Source: Prevotellaceae bacterium (lineage in GTDB: Bacteria > Bacteroidota > Bacteroidia > Bacteroidales > Bacteroidaceae). Taken from it: a stretch of 7,765 nucleotides of DNA. The DNA lies in NCBI GenBank assembly GCA_022508635.1, contig JAFLUV010000112.1, forward strand, positions 1-7,765, in the 5' to 3' direction. A program made the position numbers and the translations under genes. The number at the start of each line of letters is the position of its first letter. The first letter of the stretch is position 1. Under the pieces are notes generated by a model. It saw only the letters and a list, made by a program, of their open reading frames with translations. It searched no databases and had not been told where the DNA came from. This document shows, one piece after another, positions 1-7,236 of this stretch.

Positions 1-18
1 TTTTATATTTCTCCGTGC

Positions 19-1686
19 TTATATCACTGTGCAGAGTTTCTGAATATCATCGTCGAAGGTGTCTTTATTGATGGCGCGGTTCTTGACGGCAGAGCGGTAA
101 TTGTAGATGGTTTGCGGGGAGTAGAAAAGGAGGTCGGCAATCTCGGCACTTTCCTTGACACCGAGACGGATGAGGGCATAGATGCGAAGTTCGGTGGTGA
201 GGGTGTCGGCTTGCTTGACGATGATTTGTTGGTCGGGAGCCAGTAGGGTGTTCAGTTCTTGCACAAAGGTGGGATAGAGGGTTAGGAAAGCCTTGTCGAA
301 TTTGCCGAGGAAGATGGCGGCATCTTCCTCTGATATGCGCGACGAGGAAATAGTGCTCAGCAGTTCGCTGACCTGATTGGCCTTGATTTTGCGCTGCACC
401 AGTGTCTGGTATTTCTTCAACTTGTCAATATACTTGGCGCAGAGGTCTATGTAGATTTTTGCCAGTCCCTCTCGCCTGAAGTTCGTGTCTATCAGCCGCT
501 CGTTGAGCCGAGTGAGCTGGTGCCCCTGCTCTTCAAGCAAGGCATTCTTCCGCCTGACCTCCTCGTGTTGCTCGTGCAGTTCCTGGTTCTTGTCCAGTAA
601 TTCTATCCTCCGCTTGTGGAGCGCCGTGTTTTGGCGTTTGATGAACAGTAGCGCTACGAGAAATGCCACTGCCAGTATGCCAAGCCCGACAAGCCCGTAG
701 AGGATGCGGGATTTCTGCTGTGTTATCTTGTTTGTGTAGGCAGAAAGTATCGCCGGGAATTTGTGGGATATGTCGATAATGCGCAAGCGGTTGTTGAAAA
801 ACTGTGCATCTTCCATTGAGCAGTAGATGTAACGGGTGGCGCGCTCCACCTGATTTGGGTCGTTCTCAAACAGGTACATTGCCAGTTCCTGAAGGGAAAG
901 ATTCTCTTTCAGTGGGGTTATCATATCTGATATGGCAGAGTTGGTCAGCCACGACACGTACATATCCATATCGCCCTTGTCCATATAGCAGCGTGCCAAT
1001 GAGAAGGCTGCGGAGGCGTATAGTTTGGAATTGATGGGAGCCATATCTACTACTTTCTGGTAATAGACGGCAGACTGCTTGCTGTCGTCGTCCACGTAGT
1101 GCATCTTCTCACCCATCAGGTAAAACCAGTTTACCGTGTTTTCCCTTTCATACTGGATTGCTTTCAGCAGACAACTGTCCATCCGTTGCTTATAGTCATC
1201 TTTCGCTCGTGGGTCGTCAGTATATTCTCGCATACTGAGATAGAGCCAGAACTGGGCAATGTGGTACTCATATTTAAGGACGGAATCCAGTTCCTCTGGC
1301 TTTACTTTTCTTATGTTATCCTCGGCTTCACTGTAAAAGCCCCCTCTGACATTAGTCAGCGTGCTGCTGATTAAGAACTTGTTGAGGTAATACTGGCTGT
1401 TTATGTGCTTTGCCAGCTCGTAGCCCTTTATGGCATAGACCATAGCCGAGTCGTACCTGTATGTAAGGTACTCCTGATACAACTGGTCGTATAGCCTCAG
1501 TTTTGCCTCGTCGGTCGATGCCAATACGAGTTCCTTGCGCATATTATCCAATTTCTGTTCCTTCATCGCAGAAATGTTGGGGCGCTCTGCTATCACGCTG
1601 TCAAGACGGAGCAACAGCCGATGGTCGGCTGAGACTCCAATCGCGAGAAAGGAAATAATGCTCAAAAGTATAAGTCTTGCTTGCAT
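19..1686 (-). CDS. SusR-like / DUF6377 transmembrane transcriptional regulator
   Basis: Predicted inner-membrane one-component regulator of the neighbouring PUL. Seen in the 555-residue protein: a signal peptide (residues 1-20, ending VSA), a mostly helical, Tyr-rich periplasmic part (about 21-325) with TPR-like segments near 205-240, one hydrophobic membrane helix (about 328-349, followed by KRQ), a charged coiled coil (about 352-400), and a cytoplasmic end with a helix-turn-helix-like segment (about 497-538) reading LTTELRIYALIRLGV, then SPQTIYNYRSAVKNRA. This architecture and C-terminus match the DUF6377 family of Bacteroidota, and resemble the starch regulator SusR in layout. There is no kinase, phosphoacceptor or receiver domain, so it differs from the hybrid two-component regulators common in PULs. 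The start is the ATG that begins the signal peptide, with a promoter element about 28 bp upstream. It is transcribed divergently from the GH36-susCD operon, so it probably activates that operon in response to a periplasmic saccharide (inference). The gene is complete; the window ends 18 bp past its stop. Confidence 0.88.
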   Translation of the reverse strand: MQARLILLSIISFLAIGVSADHRLLLRLDSVIAERPNISAMKEQKLDNMRKELVLASTDEAKLRLYDQLYQEYLTYRYDSAMVYAIKGYELAKHINSQYYLNKFLISSTLTNVRGGFYSEAEDNIRKVKPEELDSVLKYEYHIAQFWLYLSMREYTDDPRAKDDYKQRMDSCLLKAIQYERENTVNWFYLMGEKMHYVDDDSKQSAVYYQKVVDMAPINSKLYASAAFSLARCYMDKGDMDMYVSWLTNSAISDMITPLKENLSLQELAMYLFENDPNQVERATRYIYCSMEDAQFFNNRLRIIDISHKFPAILSAYTNKITQQKSRILYGLVGLGILAVAFLVALLFIKRQNTALHKRRIELLDKNQELHEQHEEVRRKNALLEEQGHQLTRLNERLIDTNFRREGLAKIYIDLCAKYIDKLKKYQTLVQRKIKANQVSELLSTISSSRISEEDAAIFLGKFDKAFLTLYPTFVQELNTLLAPDQQIIVKQADTLTTELRIYALIRLGVKESAEIADLLFYSPQTIYNYRSAVKNRAINKDTFDDDIQKLCTVI

Positions 1687-1713
1687 AATTCGTCTGTTTC
1701 AGGTCTTCGGCTG

Positions 1714-1721
1714 CAAAGATA
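1714..1721 (-). promoter_or_regulatory. Bacteroidota -7 promoter element of the regulator gene
   Basis: On the minus strand this reads TATCTTTG, an exact match to the Bacteroidota -7 consensus TAnnTTTG, and it continues as TATCTTTGCA. Taking the final G as -7 puts the transcription start near 1707 and gives a leader of about 21 nt before the ATG at 1686. No convincing TTTG/TTG -33 element lies at the usual 19-21 bp spacing; the nearest TTTG (1734-1737, minus) is only 12 bp away. Position and exact match make it a good candidate, but it is unproven. Confidence 0.6.
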
Positions 1722-1813
1722 CGAAAATATCTGCAAACTATCACATCTACTTGACACTTTTCAATGGCTATATATAAAATATTGCAAATAAGTAACTTAC
1801 GAATCTGACCATT

Positions 1814-1839
1814 TACCACTAACCTACCTATCCCCTACC
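1814..1839. repeat. Three TACC direct repeats with 11-bp period; candidate operator
   Basis: TACC occurs at 1814-1817, 1825-1828 and 1836-1839, exactly 11 bp from start to start, so all three face the same side of the helix. The last two are extended to CCTACC (1823-1828 and 1834-1839). If transcription starts near 1882, the block lies at about -43 to -68, where activators commonly bind. It sits between the divergent genes and could be the binding site of the DUF6377 regulator (inference). The tract is C/T-rich, so chance recurrence is possible. Confidence 0.4.
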
Positions 1840-1867
1840 GACGCAAACAATTGATGCAGTTATCCCA

Positions 1868-1875
1868 TACCTTTG
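1868..1875 (+). promoter_or_regulatory. Bacteroidota -7 promoter element of the GH36-susCD operon
   Basis: TACCTTTG matches the Bacteroidota -7 consensus TAnnTTTG exactly and is followed by CA, giving the same TA(C/T)CTTTGCA decamer as the divergent regulator promoter. It implies a start near 1882 and a 25-nt leader before the ATG at 1907. The only nearby -33-like TTG (1851-1853) is 14 bp upstream, closer than the usual 19-21 bp. A strong -7 with a weak -33 fits a promoter that depends on an activator, here plausibly bound at the TACC repeats. Confidence 0.65.
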
Positions 1876-1906
1876 CAACCGAAAACCTGACTCAAACAAT
1901 ATTAAT

Positions 1907-4084
1907 ATGAACAAAGCAATCTTAACAGCAGCAATGGCATTATTTACAGCCTTCGGGTATGCCAAGACAAACATTTCCATCACCACCGGCAACACGCAGT
2001 TAGTGATGCAAGTAAAAGACAATGGACGCCTGTACCAGACTTATTTTGGTGCAAGGTTAGCGTCGGGGATTAATCTCGACGAGTTGGACATGCCGCGTGG
2101 CACCAACTCCTCCACTTCCGCCATCGGCAATGAGGTCTATCCTGTAATGGGCACGGAAGACTACTTTGAGCCCGCGATGGAAATCAGGCATGCCGACGGC
2201 AATCCTACTTCCGTGCTGAAATATGTATCGCACGAACAGAAGAATGTGGACGGCGGTGTGCAGACCACCATCCAGCTGAGGGATGAACTCTACCCGGTCA
2301 GCGTCACGTTATATTATGTAGCCTACGAGAAAGAGAATATCATCAAGCAGTGGAGCGAGATACAGCATCAGGAAAAGGGCAAGGTCTATCTGACCCGCTA
2401 TGCCTCCTCTATGCTCTATATGGAGTCTGATGCCTACTATCTGACTGAGTTCAGCGGCAATTGGGCGAAGGAGATGCATATGAGCGAAGCCCCGCTGACA
2501 TTTGGCAAGAAGGTGATTGACTCCCGCCTCGGCACACGCGCCACGATGCTTACCCAACCGTTCTTTGAGGTCAGCACAACCGGCCCTGTTCAGGAGAATG
2601 CGGGAGAGGTGCTGATGGGCACGATTGCCTGGACTGGCAACTTCCGCTTCACGTTTGAGGTGGATAATAACAACGAATTGCGCATCATCAGCGGCATCAA
2701 TCCCGATGCCTCAAACTATCTGCTGAAAAAGGGCGAGGTATTCCGCACACCAGAGTTTATCTTTACCCTCAGTCAGAACGGCAGCGGAGAGGGTAGCCGC
2801 AACTTCCAGCGCTGGGCGTTGAACCATCAGTTGTTCAAGGCCGACGAAGACCGCATGACCTTGCTCAACAACTGGGAGAACACCTATTTTGACTTCGACG
2901 AGGAAAAACTGACCAATCTCTTTGGCGAGGCAAAAGACCTCGGTGTAGATCTCTTTCTGCTTGACGATGGATGGTTTGGCAACAAATATCCCCGCAAAGA
3001 CGATTTTGCCGGACTTGGCGATTGGGAGCCAACCAAGAGCAAACTGCCTAACGGCGTTCCCTATCTTGTGAAGAAGGCCAATGAGACAGGCGTGGAGTTC
3101 GGCATCTGGATTGAGCCGGAAATGGTGAATCCCAAGAGCGAACTGGCAGAGAAGCATCCCGACTGGATTCTGACGCTCCCCAACCGTGATACTTACTATT
3201 TCCGCAATCAGTTGGTGCTCGACCTGACCAATCCCAAAGTGCAGGATTTCGTATTTGGCGTGGTGGATAACCTGATGACGGAGAATCCCCGCCTGAAGTT
3301 CTTCAAATGGGACTGCAACTCACCCATCACCAACATCTACTCACAAATGGAGGGCGAGAATCAAGGCAATCTCTATGTGGACTACGTTCGCGGGCTCTAC
3401 AAAGTGCTGAACCGCATCCAGGCAAAATATCCCGACTTGATGATGATGCTCTGCTCAGGTGGTGGAGGCCGTTGCGACTTTGAGGCGCTGAAATACTTCA
3501 CCGAGTTCTGGTGCTCTGACAACACAGACCCCGTAGAACGTCTGTATATCCAGTGGGGCTTTTCCCAGTTTATGCCCTCAAAGGCGATGTGTTCACACGT
3601 TACGAATTGGAATCAGCGTGCCAGCGTGAAGTTCCGCGTGGATGTAGATTTTACCTGCAAACTCGGCTTTGACATCGGTCTCAAGTCCATGAAGGCTGAT
3701 GACTTGCAGTATTGCCGTGAGGCTGTAAAGGAGTACAATCGCCTGAAGCCAGTCATTTACTCGCCCAACCTCTACAGATTGGTATCTCCCTATAAGACCA
3801 AGCACTGCGTATTAGAGCGCGTGAGCGATGACAAGAGCCACGCATTGGTAGCAGCCTACGATATACACCCCGATTTCAACGAGCAGTTGCTGCCTACACG
3901 CCTTGAAGGGCTTGATGCCAATGCCAAGTACAGAGTCAAGGAAATCTGCCTGATGCCAGGGCAGAAGTCAAGGATGCAGTTCGACGGCAAGGTCTTCTAT
4001 GGTGACTATCTGATGAAGATTGGACTTCCGCTGACGACTGGCGAGGATATGAGCAGCCGCCTGATAGAGATAACCAAGGAATAA
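1907..4084 (+). CDS. Secreted GH36 alpha-galactosidase (melibiase)
   Basis: Retaining alpha-galactosidase, expected to hydrolyse terminal alpha-1,6-linked galactose from melibiose, raffinose-family sugars or galactomannan fragments. The 725 residues match the usual bacterial GH36 length. Seen: a signal peptide (1-19, ending GYA, no lipobox Cys, so probably periplasmic), an N-terminal beta domain (about 25-285) with the family pattern EVYPVMGTEDYFEPA, a TIM barrel (about 300-620), and a C-terminal beta domain to the end. Catalytic motifs are intact: DDGWFG (353-358), GIWIEPEM (399-406), KWDCN with predicted nucleophile Asp469, CSGGGGRCD (516-524), and WCSDNTD with predicted acid/base Asp538. 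The 69-residue gap between these two Asp is nearly the same as in characterised GH36 enzymes such as Geobacillus AgaA. The start is set by the signal peptide and by a leader ending AATATTAAT with no Shine-Dalgarno. It is the first gene of the operon, 21 bp before susC. Exact substrate and linkage are inferred from family only; other alpha-galactoside acceptors are possible. Confidence 0.95.
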   Translation: MNKAILTAAMALFTAFGYAKTNISITTGNTQLVMQVKDNGRLYQTYFGARLASGINLDELDMPRGTNSSTSAIGNEVYPVMGTEDYFEPAMEIRHADGNPTSVLKYVSHEQKNVDGGVQTTIQLRDELYPVSVTLYYVAYEKENIIKQWSEIQHQEKGKVYLTRYASSMLYMESDAYYLTEFSGNWAKEMHMSEAPLTFGKKVIDSRLGTRATMLTQPFFEVSTTGPVQENAGEVLMGTIAWTGNFRFTFEVDNNNELRIISGINPDASNYLLKKGEVFRTPEFIFTLSQNGSGEGSRNFQRWALNHQLFKADEDRMTLLNNWENTYFDFDEEKLTNLFGEAKDLGVDLFLLDDGWFGNKYPRKDDFAGLGDWEPTKSKLPNGVPYLVKKANETGVEFGIWIEPEMVNPKSELAEKHPDWILTLPNRDTYYFRNQLVLDLTNPKVQDFVFGVVDNLMTENPRLKFFKWDCNSPITNIYSQMEGENQGNLYVDYVRGLYKVLNRIQAKYPDLMMMLCSGGGGRCDFEALKYFTEFWCSDNTDPVERLYIQWGFSQFMPSKAMCSHVTNWNQRASVKFRVDVDFTCKLGFDIGLKSMKADDLQYCREAVKEYNRLKPVIYSPNLYRLVSPYKTKHCVLERVSDDKSHALVAAYDIHPDFNEQLLPTRLEGLDANAKYRVKEICLMPGQKSRMQFDGKVFYGDYLMKIGLPLTTGEDMSSRLIEITKE

Positions 4085-4105
4085 TTTACCAATAACTTTT
4101 AGATT

Positions 4106-7100
4106 ATGAATAAAAGAATTTTATTACTGATTGTAGTGATTCTTGGCCTTTACAATCAGATGATGGCCCAGACATTGGTCACGGGTAATGTGAAGGACAA
4201 TGGCGGAGAGCCGATTATCGGTGCAAGCGTGATTATCACCGGCACCAGCAACGGAACGATTACCGACTTTGACGGCAACTTCCAGTTGCAGGCAGCCGTG
4301 GGAGACGAACTGACGATTTCCTACATCGGATTCGTCACGCAGAAAATCAAAGTGAAAGACGATGCCCCTATCAACATCACGTTACTGGAGGATAATGCGG
4401 AGATAGAAGAGGTGGTGGTCGTTGGTACGATTATGAAAAAGAGCGACCTGACTGGGGCAGTGGGCAGCGTGGACGGCAGAACGCTGACGGAGAAGCCCGT
4501 GACAAATGTCAATCAGGCGCTTCAAGGCCGAGTATCTGGTGTGTTCGTGGAGCCGGGTGCCCGCCCCAGCGACGATTCCGGCATCCGTGTGAGAGGCCTG
4601 AACACCATCAATTCCGGCTCTGATCCCATCTATGTAGTAGATGGTATGGTGATGAACAATGATTTTGGCGGTTTCAGCAGCATCAACCCCAATGATGTGG
4701 AGCATCTTGAAGTGCTGAAGGACGCATCTGCCACAGCCCTCTATGGTTCGCGCGGTGCAAATGGTGTCGTGCTGATTACCACAAAGAAGGGTGCAAGCAA
4801 GGAGGGCAGCGTCACTTATGACGGCTGGGTAAGCATTTCCTCTATGACCCAACGACCCAAGACGATGGATGCCACGGGCTTGGCAAACCTGCGCATCGAT
4901 GCCTTTGCCAACGGCTACTTGCGCAACAATCCTTCCGAGAACCGCGAGGAATACATCAACAGCACCCTGCTCGGCACTAACCTTGCGTTTTCCGAGCAAG
5001 AGTTCGCAAGTCGCAACGGTAGTCAGTGGAGAAGTTTTGACTGGCTCAATCAGGTGGTTCGCACAGGCGTACAGCACAATCACAATGTCAGCTTCTCAAA
5101 GGCATTCGACAAGGGTAGCGTCTATTTCAGCCTGAACTATTCCAACCTGAAGGGTATCGTGAAAGGCTCTGACCAGAATAAATACTCTGGTCGCTTCAAT
5201 GCCGAGTATAACGTAAAGTCGTGGCTGAAGGTGGGTACTAACACCACGTTTACCCGCACACAGGATGCCATCCCTTCTGATGATGTCTATAACAAGGCAC
5301 TGAGTGCCAATCCCATTTTGGACTATGCCCCCTATATGAATCCTGCGACGAAATACCAGAGCCAGTATCTGACCGTCTATTATCAGGCACTAACAGAGAA
5401 CTACAACAACGAGTACAATCCGTTCAACTCTATGGATGTGCGACAAGACCGCACGAGAACACGCCTTGCCTCCTCCAACTTCATCAACATCAATCCGATG
5501 AAGGGCTTGAACTTCCGATCTACGCTCTCCGTGGATTATGCGGCTCAGACTTGGTTTTCCTATACCCCCGGCAATATTCAGGAGTCGGTGCGCCACGAGT
5601 CAGGCGATGCCATCGCACAGCATGAGCGCTTTGAGCAGACCAACTGGCAGTGGGACAACTCACTCTCGTATGATACGCAAATTGACAAGCACAAACTCAA
5701 CGTGATGGCAGGCACCAGCATGAGCAAAGAGTCGAACAACTACGACCTTGCACGTGGCTATCGCTTCCCCAGCGACCATCTGGGCTATCACGAACTGGCA
5801 GGTGCTGCCGCGTTCGAGAAGACCATCATCGACTCAGATTTCAGAAACTCGACCCTGCTGTCCTATATCGTGCGCGGGAACTATAATTACGACAGTCGTT
5901 ACTTCCTGACGGCGACGGCACGCTATGACGGTTCATCAAAGTTTGACAGCGGCCACCGATGGGGCATCTTCCCCTCTTTCTCCTTTGCCTGGGAAGCAAC
6001 CAATGAGCAGTTTATGCAAGACCAGAACACATTTAGCCGCTTGAAAGCCCGCCTTGGTTATGGTATGGTTGGTAATCAGGACATCGCCAACTATGTGTAT
6101 GCCACTTGGTATAATCCTGTGGCACAGCGCCAGACCGTGGATGGAAACACCGTGGGAATGGCTGGCTATGCGTCAAGCGGAATGCGCGGAACACCTGCCA
6201 TCACCTGGGAAAAGCAAAAACAGTTTAACTTTGGAATTGACTTCGGTTTCCTGAAAAACCGCATCACGGCATCAGTAGATCTGTTCTATATTATCAACGA
6301 CAACCTGCTAATGCAGCACTCGCTGCCGCTGACCTCAGGCTATTCAACCACATGGGAGAACATCGGCAAAGTGGAGAACAAAGGATTTGAACTGAGCGTG
6401 AACGCCCGCCTCGTCGAACAGAAAAACTTCGGCTGGAACTTCGGCGGCAATATCTCCTATGACGGCAACAAGGTGACGAAACTCTACGGTGATGTCGAGC
6501 AGATTCTGAACGGAACGGAGCGAGAAGGCAACATCTTCCTAAACGAGCCTTTGCACACCATTTACACCTACCGCGCCGGTGGCATTGCCAACGAGAGCAA
6601 CCGCGCCGAGTGGGAGGGCAAGAACTATAACGGTCATACCGTGGAAGTGGGCGACCTCTATGTGAAAGACATCTCCGGTCCTGAAGGCAGACCCGACGGT
6701 GTCATCAACGAGTACGACCGCGACATTGTTGGTAAGAGCGACCCCAAGGTGTATGGTGGTTTCAACACAGATTTGCGTTACAAGAGCCTCACGCTGAATG
6801 CCATCTTCACCTACGCCCTTGGCGCAAAGAAAATCAGTGGTTATTACGAGAATCTGACCAGCAGTGTCGGCTTGTCTCAGGCTTCCCCCGACTTGGCTGA
6901 CCGTTGGAGTACCACCAACCTTGACGCAAAGTTCCCGAGAGCCGTCAGCAACTCCTCCGGCTACAATGGTTACAAGCCGTCGGATACAGACCTCGTGGTT
7001 CAGAATGCAAACTACCTGAGGCTTTCCACGCTGACGCTGGCCTACAACTTTGACAATTGCATCATCAGCAAGCTGCACCTAAGCAGCCTCCGCCTCTATG

Positions 7101-7216
7101 CTACAGCCAGCAATCTCTTCTGCCTGACTCCCTACAAGGGCTTTGACCCTGAAACAGGCGACTACAACTATCCCCCGACAAAGACATTCACCTTTGGGTT
7201 GAACGTAAGTTTCTAA
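4106..7216 (+). CDS. SusC-like TonB-linked outer-membrane transporter (SusC/RagA family)
   Basis: Outer-membrane beta-barrel that imports oligosaccharides into the periplasm using TonB/ExbBD energy, working with the SusD-like lipoprotein encoded next. The 1036 residues are a normal family length. Seen in order: a signal peptide (1 to about 21), a carboxypeptidase-D regulatory-like domain (about 24-95: VTGNVKDNGGEPIIGASV, then GTITDFDGNFQL), the TonB-box-like EEVVVVGT (101-108), a plug domain (about 113-227) with GRVSGV, IRVRGLNTINSGSDPIYVVDG, EVLKDASATALYGSRGANG and VVLITTKKG, then a long barrel containing ATARYDGSSKF (about 603-613). It ends TFTFGLNVSF, with the C-terminal Phe typical of barrel assembly. 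It begins 21 bp after the alpha-galactosidase and ends 20 bp before susD, so it is cotranscribed. The substrate is inferred to be an alpha-galactoside from the adjacent enzyme; the transporter sequence itself does not reveal it. The gene looks intact. Confidence 0.96.
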   Translation: MNKRILLLIVVILGLYNQMMAQTLVTGNVKDNGGEPIIGASVIITGTSNGTITDFDGNFQLQAAVGDELTISYIGFVTQKIKVKDDAPINITLLEDNAEIEEVVVVGTIMKKSDLTGAVGSVDGRTLTEKPVTNVNQALQGRVSGVFVEPGARPSDDSGIRVRGLNTINSGSDPIYVVDGMVMNNDFGGFSSINPNDVEHLEVLKDASATALYGSRGANGVVLITTKKGASKEGSVTYDGWVSISSMTQRPKTMDATGLANLRIDAFANGYLRNNPSENREEYINSTLLGTNLAFSEQEFASRNGSQWRSFDWLNQVVRTGVQHNHNVSFSKAFDKGSVYFSLNYSNLKGIVKGSDQNKYSGRFNAEYNVKSWLKVGTNTTFTRTQDAIPSDDVYNKALSANPILDYAPYMNPATKYQSQYLTVYYQALTENYNNEYNPFNSMDVRQDRTRTRLASSNFININPMKGLNFRSTLSVDYAAQTWFSYTPGNIQESVRHESGDAIAQHERFEQTNWQWDNSLSYDTQIDKHKLNVMAGTSMSKESNNYDLARGYRFPSDHLGYHELAGAAAFEKTIIDSDFRNSTLLSYIVRGNYNYDSRYFLTATARYDGSSKFDSGHRWGIFPSFSFAWEATNEQFMQDQNTFSRLKARLGYGMVGNQDIANYVYATWYNPVAQRQTVDGNTVGMAGYASSGMRGTPAITWEKQKQFNFGIDFGFLKNRITASVDLFYIINDNLLMQHSLPLTSGYSTTWENIGKVENKGFELSVNARLVEQKNFGWNFGGNISYDGNKVTKLYGDVEQILNGTEREGNIFLNEPLHTIYTYRAGGIANESNRAEWEGKNYNGHTVEVGDLYVKDISGPEGRPDGVINEYDRDIVGKSDPKVYGGFNTDLRYKSLTLNAIFTYALGAKKISGYYENLTSSVGLSQASPDLADRWSTTNLDAKFPRAVSNSSGYNGYKPSDTDLVVQNANYLRLSTLTLAYNFDNCIISKLHLSSLRLYATASNLFCLTPYKGFDPETGDYNYPPTKTFTFGLNVSF

Positions 7217-7236
7217 CATTCTAATCCGGCAATAAT

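Noticed and set aside
1..18. Terminator of the regulator gene
   Set aside because: Only 18 bp remain after the stop codon and no hairpin can be seen in them.
19..1686. Hybrid two-component system regulator
   Set aside because: There is no histidine kinase, ATPase, receiver or AraC-type domain, and 555 residues is far shorter than hybrid regulators of about 1300. The C-terminus matches DUF6377 instead.
1601..1819. Minus-strand frame overlapping the regulator's start and the intergenic region
   Set aside because: It is in a different frame from the regulator, ends inside its signal-peptide region, and would run through the regulator's promoter element.
1851..1853. TTG as the -33 element of the operon promoter
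   Set aside because: The gap to the -7 element is 14 bp, shorter than the 19-21 bp usual in Bacteroidota, so it was not annotated as a promoter part.
2711..3157. 148-codon minus-strand frame inside the alpha-galactosidase gene
   Set aside because: It covers the DDGWFG and EPEM catalytic region, which is plainly coded on the plus strand.
4085..4105. Terminator or separate promoter between the GH36 gene and susC
   Set aside because: The 21-bp gap has no hairpin, T-tract or TAnnTTTG element, so the genes are read as cotranscribed.
4382..5083. 233-codon open frame on the minus strand inside susC
   Set aside because: It lies wholly opposite the plug and early barrel of a clear SusC-like gene, is low in recognisable motifs, and has no promoter or leader. 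It is a shadow of the codon bias of the real gene.
4869..5135. 88-codon plus-strand frame within susC
   Set aside because: It is an alternative frame of the conserved barrel coding sequence, with no leader or motif of its own.
6539..7078. 179-codon open frame on the minus strand inside the susC barrel
   Set aside because: It is fully antisense to a conserved coding region, and its Val/Gly-rich product has no family features.
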